Source: Bacillota bacterium
Lineage (GTDB): Bacteria; Bacillota; Clostridia; Lachnospirales; Anaerotignaceae
Length of the DNA stretch: 64,000 nt
NCBI GenBank assembly: GCA_019422105.1
Contig: JAHZDZ010000006.1
Location: 160,432-224,431, forward strand
Reading direction: 5' to 3'
Shown here: piece by piece, positions 7,714 to 16,182 of the stretch
Numbering within the stretch: position 1 is the first letter of the stretch
Layout of the letters: every line of letters begins with the position of its first letter
The notes under the pieces: model-generated
What the model saw: the letters and a program-made list of their open reading frames with translations, nothing else
The model's database searches: none
What the model was told of the DNA's origin: nothing
Position numbers and translations under genes: made by a program

Positions 7714-9603
7714 TTACCTGATGGCAATCGTCTCGTCAAACAGTTTAAAATAAACCCAGCCCTTTAATAAGTCTATCTCGTCCGTTTGTTCTTTTGACAC
7801 TGTTTCAGTATAAACAGAATTCTTATCCATATAACCCTGGTTTGTGATAACAGGCAGCTCTTTGCGAAGCTCATTTAAGAAATCAAACAGGGGGGATAAA
7901 CCGTCAAAGCCCAGGATCTCAAAGACAGTTGCGCCTAAAAAGCTGGCGTTTATAACATTGTCCTCCGGAAGCAGAAGCTTATCTTTTCCATCTTCAAAAT
8001 CAGTCAGTTCTCTGGCGGCTTCATTCTGCCAAATAAGGTATGGCGTTTTGTACAGGTTCAGGCGCTGCTCCACATTTCCGTCTATATTCATATTGTAATC
8101 CAGAGCAGCCAGCATTTCTGTGCCTCCGGGGAAGCCGGGAAGGTGATCTCCAAAATAGACAATGACCATTGGATCCTCGGAATCTCTAAAATAGGAAACA
8201 AGCTTTTCAAGGGCGGCATCTCCGTCGGACACACCCTTAAAATAGTTGGAGAATTTGTTCATCTGCTCTGCGTCCAATGTTTTATCTGTGTTGAAGCTCT
8301 GTTTTATGCCATATTTATCGGTAAACGGCCCGTGGTTTTGTATGGTGACACAGAATTCAAAAAACGGGTCTTCACTTTGTACCTTGTGGTTTTCAAATTC
8401 GGCAATAAGCTTGTCCATAACGGCGTCGTCTGATATAAAGCCTGATACAGACTGTGTTTTCTCATCAAAGCCGTTTTCCAGATGAATAAAATCGTCAAAG
8501 CCCATATAGGGGTAAACGTTGGCCCTGTTGTAGAACCATGGGTAGCCCGGATGGACGGCAAGAGTATCATAGCCAATACTCTTCAGCCGCATAGGAAGGG
8601 CGTCAAAGCTTTTATTGATAAAGCTGTAGGATGGTAAATCATTGTCAATAAACTTTGTGGGGCAGCCGGATAAAACGTCAAACTCGGTATCGCTGGTTCC
8701 GCCGCCAAAGCTTGGCACAACAATGTGACCCGAAACCGCACCTGGTTCCTGGGCAATTTTTTTGAAATTCTCCATAGGATCAGTGTAGCCGTTAAAATCA
8801 ATATTGGGGTTTTCACTCAAATCCGAGAATGCCTCCCCCATAATCATGATGATATTAGGCTTTTTATAATTATTAAAATCGGCCGCATCGTTGCTGTCCT
8901 CCAAAGCTTCATAGATAACCTCGTCATAGCCTATGGGCTTTTTTACTTTTCTGGAATTGAAATCGTTGAGGAAGCTGTAGGTGAAGCCCTTGGAAATGTA
9001 ATGGTTGACCTTAAAATAGTAATTGCCCTCCACCCCATAGCTGTCATATCTTGCCTCGTCACTGTAAACGGCTTTGTTTATGAGAAAGCCGCTGAGAAGC
9101 AGGAGGGCGACAGCGCCTATTCTGAAATAGGGGTTGAGCCTGCTGCCTTTAAAAAACAGCACGGAAAGCAATATGACAAGTATTGCAAGAATAATAATTG
9201 CAATGACAGTCAGCACAAAGGATGTATTGAATTTGTCCAGTATGGCCGTAATCTCTGTTACAAGAGAGATATCAGTGGGAAGCAGAGGATCCTGGCGCAT
9301 CTGTATTTTGACCCTGTTGATAATGCTCAGGGAGACAAACAGTGTGGATGAGAGGGAAATACTCAGCACTGCATTGTTGAATACAAAAAAAAGGAGCAGA
9401 AAAAGCAGCAAAACCGGAATATAGTTTAAAAAAAACAGGGATGAATTCTCTGCCAGGACGAGCAGGAACGCTTTTCCGCTGCCGGGAGAGAGATAAAACA
9501 TGACAAGAGTGATAAATAAAGAAGACAGAAAAAGCAGCAATATGGAATAGGGAAGGGGAATGCTGATTTTCTTGTCTTTCATACACGCTGGTATTTTAAA
9601 CAT
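7714..9603 (-). CDS. LTA synthase family protein (membrane-bound sulfatase-fold glycerol/phosphoglycerol transferase)
   Basis: The product has about five N-terminal membrane helices (residues 15 to about 180) followed by an extracellular alkaline-phosphatase/sulfatase-fold domain (from about 240). Metal-site signatures of LtaS are visible: NIIMIMGEAFSDL, then GGGTSDTEFDVLSG containing the catalytic threonine, and VIVYFGDHLPGFPGG with the C-terminal Asp-His pair. LtaS enzymes polymerise glycerol phosphate from phosphatidylglycerol onto a lipid anchor at the outer face of the membrane. At 629 aa it is a full-length member. ATG at 9603 follows GGAGG by 9 bases. Whether it makes classical lipoteichoic acid or decorates another polymer is not decidable here. 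Confidence 0.88.
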   Translation of the reverse strand: MFKIPACMKDKKISIPLPYSILLLFLSSLFITLVMFYLSPGSGKAFLLVLAENSSLFFLNYIPVLLLFLLLFFVFNNAVLSISLSSTLFVSLSIINRVKIQMRQDPLLPTDISLVTEITAILDKFNTSFVLTVIAIIILAILVILLSVLFFKGSRLNPYFRIGAVALLLLSGFLINKAVYSDEARYDSYGVEGNYYFKVNHYISKGFTYSFLNDFNSRKVKKPIGYDEVIYEALEDSNDAADFNNYKKPNIIMIMGEAFSDLSENPNIDFNGYTDPMENFKKIAQEPGAVSGHIVVPSFGGGTSDTEFDVLSGCPTKFIDNDLPSYSFINKSFDALPMRLKSIGYDTLAVHPGYPWFYNRANVYPYMGFDDFIHLENGFDEKTQSVSGFISDDAVMDKLIAEFENHKVQSEDPFFEFCVTIQNHGPFTDKYGIKQSFNTDKTLDAEQMNKFSNYFKGVSDGDAALEKLVSYFRDSEDPMVIVYFGDHLPGFPGGTEMLAALDYNMNIDGNVEQRLNLYKTPYLIWQNEAARELTDFEDGKDKLLLPEDNVINASFLGATVFEILGFDGLSPLFDFLNELRKELPVITNQGYMDKNSVYTETVSKEQTDEIDLLKGWVYFKLFDETIAIR

Positions 9604-9633
9604 GAAATTAAACCTCCATCTGAAATATATTTT

Positions 9634-9662
9634 ATATTACCCTTTTTCTTCCAAAGTGTAAA
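9634..9662 (-). promoter_or_regulatory. Sigma-A promoter for the LtaS-type gene
   Basis: On the minus strand TTTACA (9662-9657) and TAATAT (9639-9634) are 17 bases apart, about 30 bases from the start codon. Confidence 0.6.
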
Positions 9663-9768
9663 GTCATGGTTTTTTATTTGTTAATTTTAAGAAAAATGTA
9701 CTTTTATTTTGCTTTTGTATAGTATAATATAACTTTAATCGGCGGGAAATAAAAAGTTACTGGTTTTA

Positions 9769-9797
9769 TTGTCAAATACTGCTGCTTTTGATATAAT
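9769..9797 (+). promoter_or_regulatory. Sigma-A promoter for the tandem LCP genes
   Basis: TTGTCA (9769-9774), 17-base spacer, perfect TATAAT (9792-9797). Confidence 0.75.
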
Positions 9798-9844
9798 ATC
9801 TTAGTTTGAATTCTTTTTTTTATTCATAGCTGGGAGTGAAGCAA

Positions 9845-11173
9845 TTGAGGTCTCAAAAAAAGGGCTCTTCTAGGAGTTCCAAGAATAATTTGAAACGGAA
9901 AAGGCGTATACGGAAATTTATAACAATTGTTGTGGCAATTGTTTCTTTGTTTATGATTGCATCCGCCCTTTTGGCCATGGCCTTTGACGACGGAAAAAAG
10001 GAAGAAGCAAAAACAGGGGAGAATGAAATAAATCAGGATGCGCCGGAGGTCAAGGAGGAGGAAAAGGAAGAAAAAATAAATGTAGCCATATTCGGTGTGG
10101 ATAAGGAAGAACTGCACACAGATGTTGTCTTTGTCGCTTCCTTTGACCCTGAGACTAAGAAAATTGCGCTCGTGTCTGTTCCAAGAGATACAAAGGTTAA
10201 AATGACGGATGAAATGCTTCAGAGCCTGCGGGACAGAAATCAGTTTATTCCCACCAAAAACGGCGAAGGGGTATGTAAGTTTACGGAGGTGCACGCCTAT
10301 GCGGGGCCGGATTATGCCAATAAATTTTCTGTGCTTCAGTTGGAGGACCTTCTTGGTATTAAAGTAGACTATTATGTAAATGTTAATATAAAAGGCTTCA
10401 GGGAGCTTGTGGACGCCATTGGCGGCGTAGACATAGACGTGCCGCAGGATATGAAATATAAAGACCCTGAGCAGGATCTGTTTATTAATTTGAAGGCAGG
10501 CTATCAGACTCTTGACGGTGAAAAGGCAGAGCAGCTGGTGCGTTACAGGGACGGCTATGTGCAGAAGGATTTGCAGCGAATTAAGATGCAGCAGGATTTC
10601 CTGAAAGCCCTGTTAAAAAAGGTTACAAGCACGGAGACTATACTCAGCAATCTGCCGGGGCTGATTAAAACAGCTCTTGATAATGTGGAAACGGATGTCA
10701 CAGTAGGAGATGCCCTTGGCTATGTGAAATATATTAAGGATATTAATGCCGATAATATGACAATGGAGACAATACCCGGCGAGGGAGGCAAGTTCTTTAT
10801 CCATGATGAGGAGGGTACAAAGGAGCTTGTGGACAGAATATTCTACGGCAAAGAAGAGTCCGAAGAGACAGAGGGCGCGGATAATACGGCGGCGAGTGAC
10901 AGCAGGGAATATTCTATTGAGATAGCAAACGGCGGCAATACCAATGGCTTAGCGGGAAAAAAGAAGGACATGCTCGCAAAAGAGGGCTATGAAATCGCTT
11001 TTGTCTCTACCTATACGGGGGATAAGAAAGAAAACACCCGTATTATCGTGAAGAAAGCGGGTATGGGAGAGGATTTGCTTGCCTATTTTGAAAACGCGGA
11101 AATAGAAGCGGATGCCAGCCAGCTTTCTAACGGTACGGAAATTAAGATTATACTTGGTTTGAATGAAAAATAA
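9845..11173 (+). CDS. LytR-CpsA-Psr (LCP) family glycopolymer transferase, first copy
   Basis: LCP proteins attach undecaprenyl-linked glycopolymers (teichoic acid, capsule or secondary wall polymer) to peptidoglycan at the outer membrane face. The order is a basic cytoplasmic tail, one membrane helix (about residues 22-45), a linker rich in Glu and Lys, the LCP domain (about 75-290) and a C-terminal LytR_C domain (about 350-442). Key LCP residues appear in VSVPRDTKVKM, ELVDAIGGVDIDVP and EQLVRYRDGYVQKDLQR. The TTG at 9845 is preferred because GGGAG lies 8 bases upstream; the GTG at 9836 would overlap that site. The next gene is a paralogue 17 bases downstream. Confidence 0.88.
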   Translation: MRSQKKGSSRSSKNNLKRKRRIRKFITIVVAIVSLFMIASALLAMAFDDGKKEEAKTGENEINQDAPEVKEEEKEEKINVAIFGVDKEELHTDVVFVASFDPETKKIALVSVPRDTKVKMTDEMLQSLRDRNQFIPTKNGEGVCKFTEVHAYAGPDYANKFSVLQLEDLLGIKVDYYVNVNIKGFRELVDAIGGVDIDVPQDMKYKDPEQDLFINLKAGYQTLDGEKAEQLVRYRDGYVQKDLQRIKMQQDFLKALLKKVTSTETILSNLPGLIKTALDNVETDVTVGDALGYVKYIKDINADNMTMETIPGEGGKFFIHDEEGTKELVDRIFYGKEESEETEGADNTAASDSREYSIEIANGGNTNGLAGKKKDMLAKEGYEIAFVSTYTGDKKENTRIIVKKAGMGEDLLAYFENAEIEADASQLSNGTEIKIILGLNEK

Positions 11174-11190
11174 GGGGCAGGAGCAAAACT

Positions 11191-12507
11191 ATGCGTAATT
11201 CTAAAAACAGTGCGGCCGCAGCTAACGGCAAAAAGAAAAAAAAGAAGAAAAGGAATCCTATCGCAACCTTTTTCAGAATTGTTGTATCTATTGTTCTTAT
11301 TTTTATTTTTCTAGCCGGCGGCGCGATTATGGCTTACAACAAATTTGGGGGCGGAGAGGAAGAGACACAGAGTAACTCCAGCATACCCAGCTTTTTTGAC
11401 ACCCTTATGGGCAAGGGTATTAAGCTGAATGTGGCTGTGTTTGGCGTAGACGGAGACGAGACAAGAACGGATGTTATATTCGTTGTCCACTTTGACAGCA
11501 AGGCGCAGAAAATAAGCCTGATTTCCGTTCCGAGAGATACCCGGGTCACATTGACGGATGAGATACAAGAGGGCCTTCGGGAAAACAACCGTTCCATTCC
11601 TTCAGGCGGCGTCTGCAAGATAAACGCTGTTCACGCCTATGGCGGAAAGGATCACAACTGTGAGTACGCGGTAATGCAGCTTGAGGATTTGCTGGGAATT
11701 AAAATAGATCATTACGTGAAGGTCAATATAGACGGTTTCAAAAAGCTTGTGGATGCTATTGGCGGTGTGGATATTGATGTGCCCCAGGCCATGCACTATG
11801 AGGATCCCTTTCAGGATCTTTACATTCACCTGGATGCCGGTCCGCAGCATTTGGACGGCGAAAAGGCGGAAATGCTGGTAAGATTTAGAAAATATGCCAA
11901 TGCTGATTTGGGAAGGGTTGAGGTACAGCATTTATTCCTGGAGGAATTTGCGAAGAAGGTGCTCAGCACCAGCACAATACTGAATAATCTGCCTGATTTG
12001 ATTTCCACTTATTTTGAATATGTGACTACGGACGTCAATGTTGCAGACGCCATCAAATATGCACAGTATGCCGATGATATCAATATGGAAAACATCACAA
12101 TGGAGATGCTTCCGGGTGCGCCTCAATATATCGGCGGGGTTTCCTACTATCTGTGTGATGAGGATGCCACGAAGGAAATGGTGGACAAGCTCTTTTATGG
12201 AAAGGGCGAAGAGAATGCGGGAGACGTTACTGACAGCAAATCAAAGAAAATAGAGGTTGCCAACGGCGGAAATACGGAAGGACTGGCTGCAAAGAAAAGG
12301 GATTTGCTGGAGAAGGACGGTTATACGGTGGTGAAGATTTCAACCTATAACGGGGAGAAGGAAAAGAAAACCCGTATTATCGTCAGAGAAGACGGAATAG
12401 GCCAGGATTTAAAGACTTATTTTGATGACAGTGAGATTGTTGTGGACGAGAGTCTTTTGGATGCAGATACGGACATTAAAATTATACTGGGGACAGGACA
12501 GAAATAA
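11191..12507 (+). CDS. LytR-CpsA-Psr (LCP) family glycopolymer transferase, second copy
   Basis: A 438-aa paralogue of the preceding gene with the same architecture: lysine-rich N-terminus, single membrane helix (about 28-50), LCP domain and LytR_C domain. The two proteins align through ISVPRDTRVTL, VNIDGFKKLVDAIGGVDI, EKAEMLVRFRKYANADLGR and the C-terminal IEVANGGNTEGLAAKKRDLLE. They most likely arose by tandem duplication and have since diverged widely outside the motifs. It shares the promoter at 9769 and ends at a strong terminator, so the two are a bicistronic unit. The pair may attach different polymers or act redundantly. Confidence 0.9.
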   Translation: MRNSKNSAAAANGKKKKKKKRNPIATFFRIVVSIVLIFIFLAGGAIMAYNKFGGGEEETQSNSSIPSFFDTLMGKGIKLNVAVFGVDGDETRTDVIFVVHFDSKAQKISLISVPRDTRVTLTDEIQEGLRENNRSIPSGGVCKINAVHAYGGKDHNCEYAVMQLEDLLGIKIDHYVKVNIDGFKKLVDAIGGVDIDVPQAMHYEDPFQDLYIHLDAGPQHLDGEKAEMLVRFRKYANADLGRVEVQHLFLEEFAKKVLSTSTILNNLPDLISTYFEYVTTDVNVADAIKYAQYADDINMENITMEMLPGAPQYIGGVSYYLCDEDATKEMVDKLFYGKGEENAGDVTDSKSKKIEVANGGNTEGLAAKKRDLLEKDGYTVVKISTYNGEKEKKTRIIVREDGIGQDLKTYFDDSEIVVDESLLDADTDIKIILGTGQK

Positions 12508-12510
12508 AGA

Positions 12511-12556
12511 AAGCAAAAGGGCTTTTTCATTGGAAAATGCCCTTTTGCTTTTGTAC
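12511..12556 (+). terminator. Terminator after the LCP pair
   Basis: AAGCAAAAGGGC / GCCCTTTTGCTT form a 12-bp stem, followed by TTGT. Confidence 0.8.
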
Positions 12557-12604
12557 GTGAGAAGTGAAAATTTGCGTAAAAATGCCGAAAATGATTTAAA
12601 ACAG

Positions 12605-12633
12605 TTGTACTTTATCATGAAATGCCATACTAT
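12605..12633 (+). promoter_or_regulatory. Sigma-A promoter for the stalk-domain gene
   Basis: TTGTAC (12605-12610), 17-base spacer, TACTAT (12628-12633), about 40 bases before the start codon. Confidence 0.6.
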
Positions 12634-12672
12634 TAAGATACAGTAAAAATTACAAATGAAGGGGGAATTGGT

Positions 12673-13359
12673 ATGAAATTTCAGAGAATGAAGGACATGA
12701 TAACAGGGGCGGTTGTCACGGCATTGGTTTTGGGATCGGTTTCAACGGTATTTGCCAAGGTTTGGCAGGGCAGAATTATGGTAAATTACAATGATATAAA
12801 AATTGTGGTTGACGGAGAAAAAATTCTGACGGATAAGGAGCCTTTCATTTATGAGGGGACAACCTACCTGCCGGTCAGAGATGTGGCGAAGGCTGTAGGA
12901 AAGGCTGTTGAGTGGGACGGAAAGACGAATACCGTGTACCTTGGGGCAAAGACAAAAGAGGCGACGAATGAATATGTGGTAAAAGGCACTCTCTCAGAGA
13001 TTTCCAAGTGGGCAGTTTCTGATATTTACAGTAAAGGAATTGTCAATGTAAAGGATTATGTGAGATATGGGAAAGGGTCAGACGGAAAGGCCATTGATAT
13101 TGATCAGGTTTTAGAGGATCTTGGAGGCGCTATGGATAAGGCAGAGGGCTATAACAGCTTTATCAAAGCCCTTGATGCAGGAAAGTACAGCTCTTTGCAG
13201 ACGACTTGGGATACCTTTTATCAGGATCTGAATAAGCTTTATCAAAAGATTGAGAAGGAAAAGCCTACCGCCAAGAATGACTCTTATGATTTTAATATAG
13301 AGGAGATTGAAAAAAGCAAGAGCAGCCTGGAGCAGATGATTCTTATTTTTAACAAGTAG
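12673..13359 (+). CDS. Secreted stalk-domain protein (copper-amine-oxidase N-terminal-like domain)
   Basis: The 228-aa product has a signal peptide (MKFQRMKDMITGAVVTALVL, cleavage near VFAKV at about 29-32). It then carries a stalk domain, formerly called the copper amine oxidase N-terminal domain, recognisable by IKIVVDGEKI, FIYEGTTYLPVRDVAKAVG and VEWDGKTNTVYLG. The C-terminal half (about 100-228) is helical, with no domain I recognise. It sits alone between a promoter and a terminator. Proteins with this N-terminal module are common on Clostridial surfaces, usually with the partner domain defining the role. No role can be assigned here. Confidence 0.8.
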   Translation: MKFQRMKDMITGAVVTALVLGSVSTVFAKVWQGRIMVNYNDIKIVVDGEKILTDKEPFIYEGTTYLPVRDVAKAVGKAVEWDGKTNTVYLGAKTKEATNEYVVKGTLSEISKWAVSDIYSKGIVNVKDYVRYGKGSDGKAIDIDQVLEDLGGAMDKAEGYNSFIKALDAGKYSSLQTTWDTFYQDLNKLYQKIEKEKPTAKNDSYDFNIEEIEKSKSSLEQMILIFNK

Positions 13360-13407
13360 AGTTGGAAATGGGTTGACGAAAAAGAAACGAAATAAAGATT
13401 AGTGTAA

Positions 13408-13452
13408 ACGGGACGGTAAAATCTATCGGAAAAGATTTTACCGTTCCGTTTT
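13408..13452 (+). terminator. Terminator-like hairpin after the stalk-domain gene
   Basis: ACGGGACGGTAAAATCT (13408-13424) pairs, with one G-U pair, with AGATTTTACCGTTCCGT (13433-13449). The T-run is short (TTTT interrupted). Confidence 0.65.
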
Positions 13453-13760
13453 GCGGTTGAGGAGATAGGACCAAGATAAGTTTTCTTTTTGAGAAAAGGA
13501 CTAAGACCTGTTTGTGAGGTCAGCAGAAATGCTGTGTCTGAAACAGTGTGGAATATCATCGAGGAAGAGGGATGAAAAGGATATTGAATAAAGCCGTATA
13601 AACGGCGTTGCCATGAATGGCCGGTATGCAAAGGCTTTGGTACCGAGCTTTATGGAGATTAAAAAGAGGCACGAATACAAAATAAATTTTCTTTATTTAA
13701 CAGGAACCTATATTTGTTTTCTGCATAGGATATAGCAGGACAACCTGTTTGTCCTGAAAA
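13453..13760. other. Intergenic region before the vWA gene
   Basis: About 310 bases with no gene I can support. A frame on the minus strand is open but lacks a ribosome site and runs through the terminator hairpin. Confidence 0.4.
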
Positions 13761-13778
13761 TATAAGGGGGAATAAAAT

Positions 13779-15167
13779 GTGGGAGTAACGAATTCTAATA
13801 AGCTGATTGATGTCAGCCAAATTGCCTGTGACGGGACACTTAAAATTACCTTGTCATTGGCAGCGGCGCCGGATATTACAAGTAATCCTGTAGATATTGT
13901 ATTAGTTTTGGACCGTTCTGGCAGTATGGCAGGATCAGCAATTGCAAATTTAAAATTGGGGGCAAAAAAATTTATTGACATCATTGATCAGGCAACAGAT
14001 GGTTCACAGGACGGAAATATAGGGGGAGGAAGCAGAATCGGTATTGTCAGCTTTGCGGATACGGCGACGAAGGATACTCAGTTGATTACTTCTGTTGCTG
14101 ATTTGAAAGCAGCAGTAGACGCACTGACTGCCTCCGGGAACACAAATCATGCAGATGCGTTTACGAAGGCGACAGAGCTTTTGACACCGCCGTCCGGAAA
14201 CGGCAGGGTAATGGTTATGTTTACGGACGGAAAAACAACAACAGGGCTTCCGCCTTCTCCTGTTGCGGCGGCGGCAAGAGCGGCGGGCATTACAATTTAT
14301 TGCATTGGACTTATCGGAACGGACGGCATAGACGTTTCTACGCTGAATGACTGGGCGACTGATCCGGACACCTCTCATGTGGCGGTTACGCCTGATGATT
14401 CGCAGCTGGAAGACCTGTTTGAAGATTTGGCGCAGAATATATCCAAGCCGGGCGCAACCAATATAGTAATTCATGAGGTGGTGAATCCCGATTTCAATAT
14501 TATTAACGTTTTACCGCCAAGCAAGGGTAATGTTACTATGGTTCAAAACACATCCCTTCAGTGGAATATCGATGCCTTGGGAACAACTGCAAATGAGGGC
14601 GCGGCGCTGGAATTTATTATCCGCCATGTGGCCCAGAATTCAGGGGATAAGGCGGTAAACCAATCTATCACCTACCAGGACAGCGAAAACAATGTAGTAA
14701 ATTTTCCTGACCCTGTCGTAAAGGTTGACTGCGGCATTATTATCCATCCCGAGGATTGTCCGACGCCTATAGACGTTGCCATTGACGGCTGTAACGATTC
14801 TATTGTATATGATTTGGGTGACAGCTATCTGGATTCTCTCGGCCGCATTTTGCAGCTTGATGTCAATTTGAAAAATATCTGTCCGGGAAAAAGAGTGGCG
14901 TTAGCTATATTGCTGACAGAGGTTGACCAGGAGGGAAATGAATATAAAAGAGGGTTAAAGGCTGTTACGGTTCCTGCCCATCAATATGCCACCTGTAAGG
15001 ATATACAGGTTAAGTGCATCAAATTTGTACTGCCCGAGGATTTGAATACGGCGGGGGGACCTCAGTCTATGTGTTCACAGCGGAATTTCAAGGCAAGAAT
15101 TATAAATCACTATGTAGACAGTGACTTTGACTGCTGCGGACAGCTGACAACAACAGTGGCTGACTGA
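13779..15167 (+). CDS. vWA-domain protein without signal peptide, cysteine-containing C-terminal domain
   Basis: The start is a GTG at 13779, 8 bases after GGGGG; an ATG two bases earlier is out of frame and stops after three codons. The 462-aa product has a von Willebrand factor A domain (about 37-220) with an intact metal-site motif DRSGS at Asp45-Ser49 and a later MFTDGKT. A beta-rich segment follows (about 225-320). The last 140 residues form a distinct domain with regularly placed cysteines (ILQLDVNLKNICPGKRVALA, MCSQRNFKARIINHYVDSDF, DCCGQL). There is no Sec signal, lipobox, membrane helix or sorting motif, which is unusual for such an adhesin-like layout. It may be intracellular, a spore-coat component, or exported by another route. 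Confidence 0.8.
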   Translation: MGVTNSNKLIDVSQIACDGTLKITLSLAAAPDITSNPVDIVLVLDRSGSMAGSAIANLKLGAKKFIDIIDQATDGSQDGNIGGGSRIGIVSFADTATKDTQLITSVADLKAAVDALTASGNTNHADAFTKATELLTPPSGNGRVMVMFTDGKTTTGLPPSPVAAAARAAGITIYCIGLIGTDGIDVSTLNDWATDPDTSHVAVTPDDSQLEDLFEDLAQNISKPGATNIVIHEVVNPDFNIINVLPPSKGNVTMVQNTSLQWNIDALGTTANEGAALEFIIRHVAQNSGDKAVNQSITYQDSENNVVNFPDPVVKVDCGIIIHPEDCPTPIDVAIDGCNDSIVYDLGDSYLDSLGRILQLDVNLKNICPGKRVALAILLTEVDQEGNEYKRGLKAVTVPAHQYATCKDIQVKCIKFVLPEDLNTAGGPQSMCSQRNFKARIINHYVDSDFDCCGQLTTTVAD

Positions 15168-15260
15168 CAATAATAAGTATTCGTATTGAGCATGCCTAAA
15201 TTATTGTTTATAAAGAAAAGGCTATGACATGAAACAAAGCGTATCACTGACAAAAGAAAG

Positions 15261-15287
15261 GCCCTCAATTTATTGAGGGCTTATTTT
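15261..15287 (+). terminator. Terminator after the vWA gene
   Basis: GCCCTCAA / TTGAGGGC form an 8-bp stem with a TTTA loop, followed by TTATTTTTA. Confidence 0.75.
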
Positions 15288-15617
15288 TATGAGGGCTGTT
15301 TTGGCTGATGAAAGCCGATTGGTATACTTTAGAGTGCTTTTCATCAGCAGTTCAGCAATGGATGCCAGTAGGATTTTTCACCTGCTGTTTTTGGTTATTG
15401 CGTTTTTAACTTTTTTGAAGTTTCCGGAGTGGTGAACATGATAATATTGCAGAGATTTTACAGAAGAGAAGTGGAGTGCGGGATATACTGTCGGCATGGG
15501 CTATGTGCGGGCGTCCTTTTCCAGAAACTTTAAGATTTTATTAAAAATAGAAAAAAAGTGGGTAATAAAAGCCGAAATATGATAAAATAGGACAGAATTA
15601 TGGAATTTTAAGAAAGC
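15288..15617. other. Intergenic region before the small secreted protein gene
   Basis: About 330 bases, A/T-rich towards the right end. A TAAAAT near 15584 could be a -10 element, but no matching -35 is convincing. No gene or repeat is seen. Confidence 0.4.
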
Positions 15618-15635
15618 AGGGGGAGGATTTTGGGT

Positions 15636-16139
15636 ATGAATAAGAAAGCAAAATATATATACTGCGGTCTTTTAACAGCTATGGTTTTTGGCATTGGTGT
15701 AAATCATGTCAGCTTGTCGGCTGCCAACGTATCGCCCGGCAGCAGTGCGGATCCCCTTGTTTCAAAAAGCTATGTGGATGAAAAAATAAGCGAGCTTTTA
15801 GGTGTGCTCAGTACAAGCGGCGGCTATAATACGGGAGACAGCGCAAACAGCGCCTCCCAGACGAATGCAGATACCTATACGCCTGTAAGCGCTCAAAGCG
15901 GACAGATTATACTGGGCGGGGAGGGCACGGAGATAATTCTCAGAAGCGGTTCAGCGGTTGGATATTGCGAAGGTGAAAATGGTATCGCCAATGTCACCAT
16001 AGGGGCTGATATTGGAAACGGCACCATTGTGGGCAAGAATAATCTTTTGATTGTGCCGAGAAATGACGGCAGGGGCGTGAAGGTATCAGGAAATGGGGAA
16101 GCATGGTTTTTGATTAAGGGAAGTTATGAAATCAGATGA
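15636..16139 (+). CDS. Small secreted protein of unknown function
   Basis: The ATG at 15636 lies 9 bases after GGGGGAGG; an in-frame TTG at 15630 is too close. The 167-aa protein has a Sec signal peptide with cleavage probably near LSAANV (residues 27-31). After it come SADPLVSKSYVDEKISELLG, a Ser/Asn/Thr-rich linker, and a C-terminal beta-rich domain with IILGGEGTEIILRSGSA, GADIGNGTIVGKNNLLIVP and DGRGVKVSG. I have a sense of similar domains in other Clostridia but know no named family, so I give no function. It precedes a secreted phosphodiester glycosidase by 43 bases and may be co-transcribed with it, suggesting a shared surface role. Confidence 0.75.
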   Translation: MNKKAKYIYCGLLTAMVFGIGVNHVSLSAANVSPGSSADPLVSKSYVDEKISELLGVLSTSGGYNTGDSANSASQTNADTYTPVSAQSGQIILGGEGTEIILRSGSAVGYCEGENGIANVTIGADIGNGTIVGKNNLLIVPRNDGRGVKVSGNGEAWFLIKGSYEIR

Positions 16140-16182
16140 ATTTCAGGCAGACAGCCTGTGAACAGTTAAGGAGAGACGGAAA

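Noticed and set aside
13284..13631. Minus-strand frame behind the stalk-domain gene
   Set aside because: It runs through a terminator hairpin and into the upstream gene, with no ribosome site.
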